This document shows positions 24,747 through 33,790 of a stretch of 52,077 nucleotides of DNA, one piece after another. The notes beneath the pieces were generated by a model. That model saw nothing but the letters and a program-made list of their open reading frames with translations, ran no database searches and was not told where the DNA came from. How positions within the stretch are numbered: the stretch's first letter is position 1; each line of letters starts with the position of its first letter. Location of the stretch: assembly GCA_949118805.1 (NCBI GenBank), contig CASAUJ010000007.1, forward strand, positions 1 through 52,077. Reading direction: 5' to 3'. Origin of the DNA: an uncultured Clostridia bacterium (GTDB taxonomy: Bacteria; Bacillota; Clostridia; TANB77; CAG-508). A program made the position numbers and the translations under genes.

Positions 24747-26498
24747 TTATGCTTTAAGATCTAATTGGATGTGAACATCTCTTAATTGTTCACGTTTTAC
24801 TTGACTAGGAGCTCCCATCATAAGGTCTTGTGCTTTACTATTTAAAGGAAAAGCAATGACTTCTCGAATGGTATCAGAATTAGTTAAAAGCATCAGCATT
24901 CGATCAATACCTGGTGCGATACCAGCATGTGGTGGAGCACCAAATTGGAAGGCAGTATATAAAGCTCCAAATTTAGATTTTACTTCTTCTTCTGTATAAC
25001 CAGCCATAGTGAAGGCCTTTAGCATGATTTCAATATTATGATTTCGAACAGCACCAGAAGAAAGTTCAATACCATTACATACAATATCATATTGGTAAGC
25101 TAAGATATCTAATGGATTTTGGTTATTTAGGGCATCTAAACCACCTTGTGGCATAGAGAAAGGATTATGACTAAAAGCTAATTTTCCATTTTCATCTTCT
25201 TCAAACATAGGAAAGTCTATAATCCAAGCAAAAGTAAATAGATTTTCATCGATTAGATGAAGACGATTTCCCAATTCTGTTCTAATTTGTCCTGCTAATT
25301 CAGTGGCTCTTTTTTCACTATCTGCAATAAAGAAAATAGTATCTTCTTTTTCTAATTCTGCTAATTTTAATAATTCTGATTTTAGATCATCGGGAATAAA
25401 TTTATCAATTGGACCTTTGTAACTTAGATCTTCTTGTACTTCTAAATAGCCAAGTCCTCCCATACCAATACTAGTAGCAAATTGCAACATTTTTTCATGA
25501 AATCCTTTTGAAAGATGTCCTTTTACTTTAATTGCTCTTACTGTTCTGTTAAGGAATGGTTTAAAAGTACATTTGTTGAAAAATTCTGATAAGTCAAGAA
25601 TAAAAAGTGGATTTCTTAAATCAGGTTTATCGGTTCCATATTTTAATAAAGCATCTTTATAAGAGATTCGAGGAAATGGATATTCCGCTATTTTCTTGTT
25701 AGAAAATTCTTTGAAAGTATGATACATAACAGGCTCAATTGCAGAAAAAACATCCTCTTGTGTTGCATAAGACATTTCCATATCTAATTGATAAAATTCG
25801 CCAGGTGCTCGATCAGCTCTTGCATCTTCATCTCTAAAACAAGGAGCAATTTGGAAATATTTATCGATGCCAGATACCATCAAAAGTTGTTTAAATTGCT
25901 GAGGTGCTTGTGGAAGAGCATAAAATTTTCCGGCATGTAATCGGCTAGGAACTAAATAGTCTCTAGCACCTTCTGGGGAAGAACTAGTTAAAATAGGAGT
26001 TTGCACTTCTAAGAATCCCTGTTCTATCATTTGATTTCTTAAGAATTGAAGAACTTTTGCTCTTAGAATTAAATTATTTTTTAATTTATCATTTCGTAAA
26101 TCTAAAAAACGATATTGTAGTCTTAGATCTTCTCTTATTTCTTGATCAGAATTCACTTCAAAAGGAAGATTTTTCGTTCTTTTTCCCAAAATTGTGATTT
26201 CTTCAATACGAATTTCTACTAAACCAGTTTTTAATTTTGGATTAATGGTTTCTTCTTCTCTTTTTTTGACTTCCCCATAAACCGTAACAGAAGACTCCAA
26301 AGGAATATGAGAAGCAAAATCAACCTCTTCTTCTTTTCCAGAAGTAACGACCTGTGTAATCCCATACATATCACGTATATCAAGAAAAACAAGTCCTCCA
26401 AAATCACGGATAGTTTGAACAAAGCCAGCAATTCTAACTTTTTTTCCAACATCTTCTAAACTAATTTCATTACAAGTACAAGTACGATATTCTTTCAT
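24747..26498 (-). CDS. aspS: Aspartyl-tRNA synthetase
   Basis: This class II synthetase charges tRNA with aspartate. The 583 residues match the bacterial type: an N-terminal OB anticodon-binding domain (VRIAGFVQTIRDFGGLVFLDIRD region), motif 2 (FQIAPCFRDEDARADRAPGEF region), the bacterial GAD insertion (about 300-410), and motif 3 (GIAPGIDRMLMLL). GGAGGTAAAAAATG marks the start. GatCAB is present, so it may be either the discriminating or the non-discriminating type; this was not determined. It is controlled by a T-box leader upstream. Confidence 0.97.
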   Translation of the reverse strand: MKEYRTCTCNEISLEDVGKKVRIAGFVQTIRDFGGLVFLDIRDMYGITQVVTSGKEEEVDFASHIPLESSVTVYGEVKKREEETINPKLKTGLVEIRIEEITILGKRTKNLPFEVNSDQEIREDLRLQYRFLDLRNDKLKNNLILRAKVLQFLRNQMIEQGFLEVQTPILTSSSPEGARDYLVPSRLHAGKFYALPQAPQQFKQLLMVSGIDKYFQIAPCFRDEDARADRAPGEFYQLDMEMSYATQEDVFSAIEPVMYHTFKEFSNKKIAEYPFPRISYKDALLKYGTDKPDLRNPLFILDLSEFFNKCTFKPFLNRTVRAIKVKGHLSKGFHEKMLQFATSIGMGGLGYLEVQEDLSYKGPIDKFIPDDLKSELLKLAELEKEDTIFFIADSEKRATELAGQIRTELGNRLHLIDENLFTFAWIIDFPMFEEDENGKLAFSHNPFSMPQGGLDALNNQNPLDILAYQYDIVCNGIELSSGAVRNHNIEIMLKAFTMAGYTEEEVKSKFGALYTAFQFGAPPHAGIAPGIDRMLMLLTNSDTIREVIAFPLNSKAQDLMMGAPSQVKREQLRDVHIQLDLKA

Positions 26499-26511
26499 TT
26501 TTTACCTCCAG

Positions 26512-26633
26512 GATTCGAGGGACGTTCCTTAAAATCCCCATTTTGAAGATTTAGGGGACACCCCTTATTTTTTTATTTTAAGGAGTGGTACTTAGTCACT
26601 ATTTTGGGGATTTTAAGGAACGTCCCCTGAATC
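26512..26633. repeat. Palindromic interspersed element, copy 1
   Basis: The arms 26512-26540 and 26605-26633 are inverted copies with two mismatches in 29 bases, each carrying the GGGACGTTCCTTAAAATC core. An inner palindrome AGGGGACACCCCT sits between. It lies in the aspS leader between the T-box terminator and the start codon. It shares the 25-base unit GATTTTAAnnARCGTCCCYTKAATC with copies at 36612 and 47220. Confidence 0.8.
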
Positions 26634-26639
26634 CCCAAC

Positions 26640-26857
26640 AAAAAAGTCCACTGCATAAAATGCAGGGACGAAATAATTTTTTCCGCGGTACCACCCAGCT
26701 TGAAAATTTAAAAAATTTTCCACTTTATTTTGAAATACTCCAATGTGTTTCACCAGTTTTAGGTTAATCTTTAAGGGCTTACAGCCTAGGACCCTTATTC
26801 TCTTTTAAGTTACTTCTAAAGGCTTTCATTGTACAAACGTATTTTATTTATTTTCAC
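26640..26857 (-). promoter_or_regulatory. T-box riboswitch of aspS
   Basis: On the minus strand the T-box sequence GGGTGGTACCGCGG (26683-26696) is followed by a terminator GTCC-CTGCA / TGCAG-GGAC with a T run (26640-26669). Uncharged tRNA pairing stabilises the antiterminator and allows aspS expression. The upstream part, with AAGGGTCCTAGG and GGTGAAAC elements, is consistent with stem I to III. The specifier codon was not located with certainty; Asp is expected from the downstream gene. Confidence 0.92.
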
Positions 26858-26864
26858 AAATACT

Positions 26865-26893
26865 ATTTTACACAGTATTGGCAAATTTGTCAA
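26865..26893 (-). promoter_or_regulatory. Promoter of the aspS T-box transcript
   Basis: On the minus strand TTGACA (26888-26893) and TAAAAT (26865-26870) have a 17-base spacer and a TG before the -10. Confidence 0.8.
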
Positions 26894-27023
26894 GTTTTAT
26901 GCAAAAATACATGTAAATTTTATGAGAAATAGGTTAACTGTTTTTAGAATATTCATAGAAACAAAAAATAGAATAAAATTACTTTAAAACTTTTCGAAGA
27001 AGCTACTTTTTTTGAAAAAAACA

Positions 27024-27052
27024 TTGAAAACCCCATCAAAATCTAGTATAAT
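27024..27052 (+). promoter_or_regulatory. Promoter of hpt
   Basis: TTGAAA (27024-27029) and TATAAT (27047-27052) have a 17-base spacer. It reads into hpt-uvrC. Confidence 0.7.
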
Positions 27053-27078
27053 CATAAAAAAGGAAAAGAGGAACAAGT

Positions 27079-27591
27079 ATGGGAGAAATTAATGTATTAA
27101 TTAACAAAGTGAAATTAGAAAAAAGAATTGAAGAAATGGCAAGACAAATTCAAAAAGATTATGAAGGAAAAGAAGTGGTATTAGTAGGCATTTTAAAAGG
27201 ATCTGTTATGTTTATGTCAGAATTAGCAAAAAATATAAAAAGTAGTGTAGCCCTTGATTTTATGGATGTATCAAGTTATGATGGGAAAGAAAGCACAGGA
27301 ACGATTAAAATTAATAAAGATATTCGAGATTCTATTGAAGGAAAAGATGTTATTATTGTAGAAGATATTATTGATACAGGAAGAACATTAACGCATATTA
27401 AAGAATATTTAAAACAAAAAAATCCCAATAGTATAAAAATAGCGACTATGTTATCAAAACCATCAAGAAGAGTCATGGAGTTGGAAGTAGAATATATTGG
27501 TTTTGCCATTGAAGATAAATTTATAGTTGGTTATGGACTAGATTATAATGAAAAATATAGAAACTTACCATACATTGGATATATCGAATAA
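27079..27591 (+). CDS. hpt: Hypoxanthine phosphoribosyltransferase
   Basis: It salvages hypoxanthine and guanine with PRPP. The 170 residues contain VLVGILKGSVMFMSEL, the DFMDVSSYDG loop and the PRPP-binding VIIVEDIIDTGRTL (about 93-106). The end GLDYNEKYRNLPYIG is characteristic. AAAGAGGAA precedes ATG 27079. uvrC starts 10 bases after it. Confidence 0.95.
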   Translation: MGEINVLINKVKLEKRIEEMARQIQKDYEGKEVVLVGILKGSVMFMSELAKNIKSSVALDFMDVSSYDGKESTGTIKINKDIRDSIEGKDVIIVEDIIDTGRTLTHIKEYLKQKNPNSIKIATMLSKPSRRVMELEVEYIGFAIEDKFIVGYGLDYNEKYRNLPYIGYIE

Positions 27592-27601
27592 AGGAGAAGA
27601 T

Positions 27602-29404
27602 ATGTTTCAGATTGAGGAAGAACTAAAAAAATTGCCCAATAAACCAGGTGTCTATGTTATGAAAGACAAGGATAACAATATTATTTATGTCGGAAAAGCG
27701 ATATCCTTAAAAAATAGAGTAAGGCAATATTTTAGGAAAAATGAAAAAACAGCAAGAATTGAGAAAATGGTTAGTTTAATTGATCATTTTGAATATATTG
27801 TAGTAGATAATGAAGCAGAGGCATTAATTTTGGAGTGTAATTTGATTAAGAAAAATCGCCCCAAATTTAATGTCTTATTAAAAGATGATAAAACATATCC
27901 TTATATTAAAGTTGATGTAGCATCGGATTATCCAACTGTGTGGATTACTAGAAGAGTAGTAAAAGATGGCTCAAAATATTTTGGACCTTATGCGAATCCA
28001 GGGGCTGCAAAAGAGATGGTAAATTTTATTAAAGAAAAATACAAAATACGTCAATGCAAAACTTTAAAAGAAAGAACAAGACCATGTTTGAACTATCACA
28101 TAGGAAAATGTATGGCACCTTGTATGAAAATGGTAGGCAAAGAGGAATATCATAAACAAATTCAGGAAATAATCGATTTATTAGAAGGGAAAACAGAGAA
28201 GATCATCAAGCAATTAGAAAAAGAAATGGAAGAAGCTTCTCAGAAATTAGATTTTGAGAGGGCTGCTTATGCAAGAGATAAAATGCAAGCAATTGAAAGA
28301 ATATCAGCCAAACAAAAAGTATCTAATTTATCAGAAAATAATATTGATGTCATTGGAATTGCAAAATCAGATTTAGAAGTTTGTATTGAAATATTTTTCG
28401 TAAGAGGCAGTAAGATGATTGGAAGAGAACATTATTTTTATGCAGATTTAAAAGATATGGAAGACAAAGAAATTTTATCTGGTTTTATCAAACAATATTA
28501 TATGGATAATCCCAATATTCCAAATCGAATTATGATAAAAGAAGAAGTGGAAGATAAAGAAAGCTTAGAAAAATGGTTATCCACAGCATTGGGAAAAAAG
28601 ATGGATATAAAAACTCCTAAAAAAGGGGAGAAGTTACGTTTTGTGGAAATGGCAGAAAACAATGCGAAAGTAACTTTGGAAAACAAAGAAAAAGATAAAA
28701 GCGAGATTTTAATGGAATTAAAAGAAGTTTTAAAGATGGAAAGATTACCGAGAAAAATAGAAACCTATGATATTTCTAATTTGTCAGGAGAATATATGGT
28801 AGCTGGTATGTGTGTAATGCAAGATGGGGTGATTAAAAAGAATTTATCGAGAAGATTTAGAATAAAAACGGTCTGGGGGCAAGATGATCCTAGATGTATG
28901 GAAGAAGTAATTAAGAGAAGACTAAAACATTCGATTGAAAATCCCAATGGTGGGTTTGGGGCTTTACCAGATGTTATTTTTGCGGATGGTGGAATCACAC
29001 AAATTCGTGCGGTTCAAAGAGCGATTCATGATTTTGAGAAAAAGGAAGAAGAAAAACTAAAGATTCCTGTTTTTGGGATGGTAAAAAATGAAAAACATCA
29101 AACAAGAGCTTTGATGGATGAAAATAGAAAGGAATTAAAAATATCACAGAATTTGATGAATTTAATTACAAAGTTTCAAGATACAGTACATGATACAGCA
29201 ATTAGCTATCATCGAAAATTAAGGGATAAAGAAATAACAAAATCAGAATTAGATGAGATTACTGGAATTGGAGAGGTAAAAAAACAGGCATTATTAAAAC
29301 AATTTGGTAGTGTAGAGGAAATCAAGAAGGCAAAGATAGAAGAATTAATGAAAGTGAAAGGAATTACAAAAGAATTAGCCGAGAAAATTAAAAATAAAAA
29401 ATAA
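27602..29404 (+). CDS. uvrC: Excinuclease ABC subunit C
   Basis: UvrC makes the two incisions in nucleotide excision repair. ATG 27602 follows AAAGGAGAAG and gives 600 residues. The GIY-YIG domain begins LPNKPGVYVMKDKDNNIIYVGKA. The UVR motif lies near residue 205-240. The RNase H-like C-terminal nuclease domain contains ETYDISNLSGE and FADGG. Two helix-hairpin-helix motifs lie at the end (ITGIGEVKKQALLKQFGS; VKGITKELAEKI). Its in-frame AGG codons at RVRQYFRKN show that AGG is read as Arg. Confidence 0.96.
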   Translation: MFQIEEELKKLPNKPGVYVMKDKDNNIIYVGKAISLKNRVRQYFRKNEKTARIEKMVSLIDHFEYIVVDNEAEALILECNLIKKNRPKFNVLLKDDKTYPYIKVDVASDYPTVWITRRVVKDGSKYFGPYANPGAAKEMVNFIKEKYKIRQCKTLKERTRPCLNYHIGKCMAPCMKMVGKEEYHKQIQEIIDLLEGKTEKIIKQLEKEMEEASQKLDFERAAYARDKMQAIERISAKQKVSNLSENNIDVIGIAKSDLEVCIEIFFVRGSKMIGREHYFYADLKDMEDKEILSGFIKQYYMDNPNIPNRIMIKEEVEDKESLEKWLSTALGKKMDIKTPKKGEKLRFVEMAENNAKVTLENKEKDKSEILMELKEVLKMERLPRKIETYDISNLSGEYMVAGMCVMQDGVIKKNLSRRFRIKTVWGQDDPRCMEEVIKRRLKHSIENPNGGFGALPDVIFADGGITQIRAVQRAIHDFEKKEEEKLKIPVFGMVKNEKHQTRALMDENRKELKISQNLMNLITKFQDTVHDTAISYHRKLRDKEITKSELDEITGIGEVKKQALLKQFGSVEEIKKAKIEELMKVKGITKELAEKIKNKK

Positions 29405-29430
29405 AAGGGAGAGCTAGGCTCTCCTTTTGT
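29403..29430 (+). terminator. Terminator after uvrC
   Basis: AAAAGGGAGAGC / GCTCTCCTTTT with a 3-base loop and one bulge. Confidence 0.8.
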
Positions 29431-29596
29431 AATACATATGGCACCTCTTTCGGGGTACCAAGGCTAAAGCAGAAAGCCCAGGATAGGCTTTTAGTAATTC
29501 CTGCTGCCGTTTTTTGGTATACAGCTGATAGAAAAGCAATTTTGCGATCTGTGTAGCTGTCACCAAAGTAATTACGGTAAGAAAAAATTTTTTCAT
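29414..29596 (-). CDS. Small membrane-anchored protein, unknown, foreign composition
   Basis: The gene has a strong AGGAGG site 7 bases before its ATG and encodes 60 residues. It begins KKFFLTVITLVTATQIAKLL, a signal-anchor span, and ends in a basic tail. An in-frame CGG (first base 29509, KKRQQ) is read through as Arg. The 3' end overlaps the uvrC terminator. The minus-strand promoter TTGTCA-17-TATACT precedes it. No family is recognised. With the next gene it forms a short G+C-richer island. Confidence 0.5.
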   Translation of the reverse strand: MKKFFLTVITLVTATQIAKLLFYQLYTKKRQQELLKAYPGLSALALVPRKRCHMYYKRRA

Positions 29597-29680
29597 TTTT
29601 TTCCTCCTATACTTCTAAAGGGAATGTTCCATTTGTAAGTAACATAAATAGTATAACATAGAAAAAATGATTTGACAAGA

Positions 29681-29718
29681 AAAAGGCAGAACTTAGGATA
29701 ATTCCAAGCTCTACCTTT
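29681..29718 (-). terminator. Terminator of the 29731-30165 gene
   Basis: On the minus strand AAAGGTAGAGCTT pairs with AAGTTCTGCCTTT (with wobble) around a short loop, followed by T residues. Confidence 0.65.
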
Positions 29719-29730
29719 GTGAAAGAAAAG

Positions 29731-30165
29731 TCAACAGATTGCTAAAAAAGCATGGGTAAAACTGTCGGTTACCAGAAAAGCCATCAGTGTCTTGCCCTGC
29801 AAGTTGTCGCAAGTATAATGCTGACAAAGGCTTTCATAGTCTGCCTTTCGGCAGAAAATACCGCTATAACTGCTCATATGGCAGTAATCATCAGCATCTT
29901 GGTAAGGGGAGATAGCAAAACTGATATGTCTTGCTTCTTCGCCATAGCGTGCAATGGGTTTGATATCACGAATGAGGGAATCATTTGTGATATGTACGTT
30001 ACAAACCGTGATAGACCGGCAGGTAGGAAGAACAAAAAGTAAAACTTCTCGCATCTTATCAGGGATTTGTGTATCTTCCTGAATTTGACGCATTAACTTT
30101 CCCCGAACTTCCATATTTGTTAGCCGGATTTCCCTTCCTATTGGATAACCTCTTTTTTCTTTCAT
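29731..30165 (-). CDS. Hypothetical protein of foreign composition
   Basis: ATG 30165 follows GGAGGCTTAT and gives 144 residues. The N-terminal part is basic (KEKRGYPIGREIRLTN) and the remainder is soluble with several cysteines (PTCRSITVCN, DDYCHMSSYSGIFC, LCQHYTC). No family is recognised. Base composition and codon use are unlike the neighbours. Three in-frame CGG codons (first bases 30018, 30105, 30126) stay in frame as Arg. It is probably a recent acquisition placed between uvrC and a small membrane protein gene. Confidence 0.55.
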   Translation of the reverse strand: MKEKRGYPIGREIRLTNMEVRGKLMRQIQEDTQIPDKMREVLLFVLPTCRSITVCNVHITNDSLIRDIKPIARYGEEARHISFAISPYQDADDYCHMSSYSGIFCRKADYESLCQHYTCDNLQGKTLMAFLVTDSFTHAFLAIC

Positions 30166-30381
30166 ATAAGCCTCCTTCATGGTGGTGATTCTTAAAAATA
30201 CAAGAATCAAATCAAAAGTATACGACTCCTATAGTATAACATAATTTGCATAAAATGTAAACCAATAATATGTTATTTTAGAGATAAGGGGATAGAAGGG
30301 ATAAAAATTTAAAAATTAGGAATATTTTAAAAATTCTAGCATATACATAGAAAGAGAAAATAAAAAGGGGGAAATAGAAAG

Positions 30382-30591
30382 ATGGAATATGCAAAAGATG
30401 AGGTTTTTCAAATTCGATACAACACAAAATTAAACAAAATAGGAGAGATACCGGAAAATTGGACAAGCAAGATGTGGGAGAAAATAAAGGCACATAAATT
30501 ATTTACCACAACTATTGCAGTTTTAAGTGTGTTTACGATGATTAATATAGTAATGATTTGGAGTTTTATGAAAATTTTACAAAACATTTGA
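30382..30591 (+). CDS. Small single-span membrane protein, unknown
   Basis: The 69 residues have a soluble N-terminal half (RYNTKLNKIGEIPENWTSK) and one clear membrane span at about 43-65. AAAGGGGGAAA lies upstream of ATG 30382. No motif is known. A hairpin terminator follows at 30597, so it appears to be a separate unit. Confidence 0.55.
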   Translation: MEYAKDEVFQIRYNTKLNKIGEIPENWTSKMWEKIKAHKLFTTTIAVLSVFTMINIVMIWSFMKILQNI

Positions 30592-30596
30592 TTTAG

Positions 30597-30636
30597 AAAG
30601 GTAGCAGGAATAGTAGATTCTGAGCTACCTTTAAAG
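30597..30636 (+). terminator. Possible terminator
   Basis: AAAGGTAGC and GCTACCTTT pair across an 18-base loop. Only a few T residues follow, so it is weak. Confidence 0.5.
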
Positions 30637-30730
30637 ATTTAAGGAAAAAACTTGGAAAATCGAATAAAATATGGTAAAATAGTACTATTCTAAAAAGAGG
30701 AGGAATCGTAATTTTTAACGAGGAGAGAAT

Positions 30731-31600
30731 ATGAAGGTAGCAAAAGAATGGGAAGAATATAAAATATTAGATATGGCAGAAGGACAAAAATTAGAAAAGT
30801 GGGGAGATGTCATTTTAGCAAGACCAGATCCACAAATTATCTGGAAAGATAAAAGTAATCCAAACAAATGGAAAGAAATTAATGCTTCTTATCATAGGAG
30901 TAAAACAGGTGGAGGTTCTTGGGAATTTAAAAAGAAAATGCCAAAGGTTTGGCAAGTTCATTACAAAAATTTAACTTTTCATATTAAACCAATGGGATTT
31001 AAACATACAGGGCTTTTTCCAGAGCAAGCGGTTAATTGGGATTGGATGATCCAAAAAATAAAAAACACAAAGAGAGAAATTAAAGTTTTAAATTTATTTG
31101 CGTACACGGGTGGAGCAACAGTTGCCTGTTTATCAGCAGGGGCTTCTGTATGTCATGTAGATAGTTCAAAAGGGATGACAACATGGGCAAAAGAAAATGT
31201 AGTTTCTTCTGGTTTACAAGACGCAAAGGTTCGTTTTATCATTGATGATGTAGTGAAATTTGTGAATCGAGAAATAAGAAGAGGAAATCGTTATGATGCG
31301 ATTATTATGGATCCTCCTTCTTATGGAAGAGGGGCAAAGGGAGAAGTATGGCAATTTGAAAATAATATTTATGATTTAGTAGCTTTGTGTTCACAAGTGC
31401 TATCAGAAAAACCATTATTCTTTTTGATCAATTCTTATACGACAGGAATATCAAGTATGGTATTACAGAATATTTTAAGTGTAACAATCCATAAAAAATA
31501 TAAAGGAAACTTAGAATGTGGGGAAATAGGACTTCCTATGGAACATTCGAATCTAATATTGCCATGTGGAATTTATGGAAGATGGGAAAGCGAAAAATAA
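30731..31600 (+). CDS. Class I SAM-dependent methyltransferase (RlmI-like)
   Basis: The 289 residues form a Rossmann methyltransferase. The SAM-binding motif I is VLNLFAYTGGATVACLSAGA (about 118-137), followed by HVDSSKGMTTWAKEN. The catalytic DPPSYGRG lies near 194-201. This pattern matches the rRNA cytosine-5 methyltransferase-like (RlmI/RsmC) group. The following gene is a pseudouridine synthase starting 16 bases later, supporting a shared role in RNA modification. The target base is unknown. Confidence 0.85.
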   Translation: MKVAKEWEEYKILDMAEGQKLEKWGDVILARPDPQIIWKDKSNPNKWKEINASYHRSKTGGGSWEFKKKMPKVWQVHYKNLTFHIKPMGFKHTGLFPEQAVNWDWMIQKIKNTKREIKVLNLFAYTGGATVACLSAGASVCHVDSSKGMTTWAKENVVSSGLQDAKVRFIIDDVVKFVNREIRRGNRYDAIIMDPPSYGRGAKGEVWQFENNIYDLVALCSQVLSEKPLFFLINSYTTGISSMVLQNILSVTIHKKYKGNLECGEIGLPMEHSNLILPCGIYGRWESEK

Positions 31601-31616
31601 AAAAGAGGGAGAAACA

Positions 31617-32306
31617 ATGCAAGATTTAAAAGTATTATTTGAAGATAATCATATCATTGTGGTAGAAAAAAAGCCCAATATTCCATCACAGGCTGATAAA
31701 ACAGAAGACATGGATATGATAACAATGGTAAAGCAATATCGAAAAGAGAAAGAAAATAAGCCAGGCAATGTTTATTTAGGATTGGTTCATCGATTAGATC
31801 GTCCAGTTGGTGGGATTATGATTTTCGCAAAAACTTCAAAAGCAGCAGGAAGATTAAGTGATCAGATAAGAGAAAAAGTGTTTCAAAAAAGATATTTAGC
31901 AGTGGTAGACGGAAAAGTAATGCCAGAGGAAGGAATTTTAGAAAATTATTTGTATAAAGAGGAAAGAACCAATACAAGTCGAGTAGTGAACAAAGAAAAG
32001 AAAAATGCAAAATTAGCTAAACTTGCTTATCGAATTTTAAAATATAATGAAGTAAAAGATTTGAGTTTAGTTGAAATTGATTTATATACAGGACGACATC
32101 ATCAAATTAGAGTGCAATTGTCTCATTTTGGACACAGTATTTTTGGAGATCAGAAATATGGTACAAGAGGACAAGGAAAACAAATTGCTTTATGGGCTTA
32201 TCAACTAACGATTCAACATCCCATTACAAAGGAAGAAATGACTTTTAAAGATGTTCCAGAGCCGATTGGAACATGGTGTATTTTAAAGGAAGAAGAGAAA
32301 AAATAG
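31617..32306 (+). CDS. RluA-family pseudouridine synthase
   Basis: It isomerises uridine in rRNA or tRNA. ATG 31617 follows GAGGGAGAAAC and gives 229 residues starting QDLKVLFEDNHIIVVEKK. The catalytic Asp is in LVHRLDRPVGGIMIFAKT. TGRHHQIRVQLSHFGHSIFGD is the conserved later motif. No S4 domain is present, as in the short RluA types. It is paired with the methyltransferase upstream. Confidence 0.93.
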   Translation: MQDLKVLFEDNHIIVVEKKPNIPSQADKTEDMDMITMVKQYRKEKENKPGNVYLGLVHRLDRPVGGIMIFAKTSKAAGRLSDQIREKVFQKRYLAVVDGKVMPEEGILENYLYKEERTNTSRVVNKEKKNAKLAKLAYRILKYNEVKDLSLVEIDLYTGRHHQIRVQLSHFGHSIFGDQKYGTRGQGKQIALWAYQLTIQHPITKEEMTFKDVPEPIGTWCILKEEEKK

Positions 32307-32312
32307 AAAAGA

Positions 32313-32347
32313 GAAATATCTTAGCAAATGAGTTAGGATATTTTTTT
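32313..32347 (+). terminator. Rho-independent terminator
   Basis: AAATATCTTA and GTTAGGATATTTTTTT form a stem with wobble and a T run. Confidence 0.65.
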
Positions 32348-32514
32348 GTATGTAAACTTGTTAACATATTTCGAAATCACTGATAAAATAAAAAAAGAAA
32401 TTCAAAAAGTTAAGAAGAGTACGAGAAAAACAATTGAAAGGAGGGAAAAAGACAAAAAATAGTAAAAGTTAAAAAAGTCTTCTGCAACAGAAAAAAGAAA
32501 GGAAAGAATAAAAG

Positions 32515-33612
32515 ATGGAGGAAAACAAAGTAGAAAATAAAATACAAAAAGAACCGAAAAAACAATTTTATCAACAAAAATGGTTTATGATAGTGGTAAT
32601 TATTGCAGTAATTGCTATTATTGCAAAAGTTTCTAGTAGTAAGGAAGAACCGGTAAATTGGTCTAATTTACAACTGAGTGAACACATACCAGAACCGAAA
32701 AGAGGTAGAATAAGTGAGGGAGTCAATTTAGAGGATTATCTTTCTATTTCGATTAAAAATGTTTCAAATGAATATTATGAAGAATACAAAAAGGAATGTA
32801 TAGAGAGAGGATATGTGGTAGAGAGTGAGAAAAGTGGGAGTCAATATGAAGCTTTTAATAAAGAAGGGTATAAATTAAGAATAGCGTATATTGGAAAAGA
32901 GATTAGCATTTCTTTAAAAGCACCAGAACAAATGAATGAATTTGTATGGCCAACGAATGGAATTGGTGCTATGTTACCTGCAACAACATCTACTTTAGGA
33001 AAAATTACTTCAGATAGTAGTAGTACTTTTAGAATTCAAGTGGGAAATACTACAATAGAAGAATATAATCGATATGTTAGAGCTTGTGAAGAAAAGGGAT
33101 TCACAGTGGATTATGATAGAGAAGAAAAATATTATAGGGCTAAAAATATACAAGGATATAAATTAAGTTTAAGTTACCTTGGAGCGAATCATATGGAGAT
33201 AGCAATAGAAAAAACAAAAGAAGAAAAGTCAACACAGAGTGTTAGTCAAGAAGCAAACAATACCAAAACGAATCCTCCAAATAATGACAATCAAACGAAT
33301 AATAAGCAGAATACATCAATGAATTCAGTTAAAGAGAACAAAGAAGGAGAAATCAGCGAAGAATTCAAAGCTGCCATGGATAGTTATGAAGCATTTATGG
33401 AGGAATATATAGATTTTATGAAAAAATACACGAATTCAAATGGAACCGATCTTAGTTTGCTTTCTGAATATTCAAAATATATGAGCAAATATGCAGATGT
33501 ATGTAGAGATTTCGAAAAATGGAAAAGTGAGAATATCAATACAAAAGAATTATCCTATTATATGGAGGTTCAAACAAGAGTGAATCAGAAACTTCTTGAA
33601 ATTACGAATTAA
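32515..33612 (+). CDS. Membrane-anchored protein with DUF6591-like domain
   Basis: The 365 residues have one N-terminal span (about 24-40), so most of the protein is probably outside the cell. Two related beta-rich segments follow: EEYKKECIERGYVV...YKLRIAYIGKEI (about 90-140) and YVRACEEKGFTVDYDREEKYYRAKNIQGYKLSLSY (181-215), each preceded by a short conserved Gly/Pro region. After an Asn/Thr-rich linker (245-280), a helical C-terminal module begins EEFKAAMDSYEAFMEEYIDFMKKY. This combination resembles DUF6591-containing proteins. Function unknown. A second AGGAGGG 70 bases upstream is not linked to a start. Confidence 0.65.
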   Translation: MEENKVENKIQKEPKKQFYQQKWFMIVVIIAVIAIIAKVSSSKEEPVNWSNLQLSEHIPEPKRGRISEGVNLEDYLSISIKNVSNEYYEEYKKECIERGYVVESEKSGSQYEAFNKEGYKLRIAYIGKEISISLKAPEQMNEFVWPTNGIGAMLPATTSTLGKITSDSSSTFRIQVGNTTIEEYNRYVRACEEKGFTVDYDREEKYYRAKNIQGYKLSLSYLGANHMEIAIEKTKEEKSTQSVSQEANNTKTNPPNNDNQTNNKQNTSMNSVKENKEGEISEEFKAAMDSYEAFMEEYIDFMKKYTNSNGTDLSLLSEYSKYMSKYADVCRDFEKWKSENINTKELSYYMEVQTRVNQKLLEITN

Positions 33613-33717
33613 ATTAAAAGAAGATAGAAATAAAAAGCCAATAGATTCGTTTATAGTTTCTTTTTTCCTGATGTTATAAAAATATTATAAGAAAATAGAG
33701 GAAATTTTAAAAAATAT

Positions 33718-33746
33718 TTGCAATTTATAAAAATCTATGTTACAAT
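33718..33746 (+). promoter_or_regulatory. Promoter of secG
   Basis: TTGCAA (33718-33723) and TACAAT (33741-33746) have a 17-base spacer. Confidence 0.7.
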
Positions 33747-33790
33747 ATCGTAGTATTCAAAGAGAGAAACCGTAGGGGGGAAGAAAATAA

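Noticed and set aside
4393..29404. AGG as a second unassigned codon
   Set aside because: AGG encodes conserved arginines in uvrC (27722, 27734) and in the WecA-like gene, so it is a normal codon.
29414..30240. Assembly chimera carrying contaminant DNA
   Set aside because: Possible because of composition, but the genes are bounded by ordinary terminators and promoters and the flanking genes are intact. Horizontal transfer is simpler; read coverage would decide.
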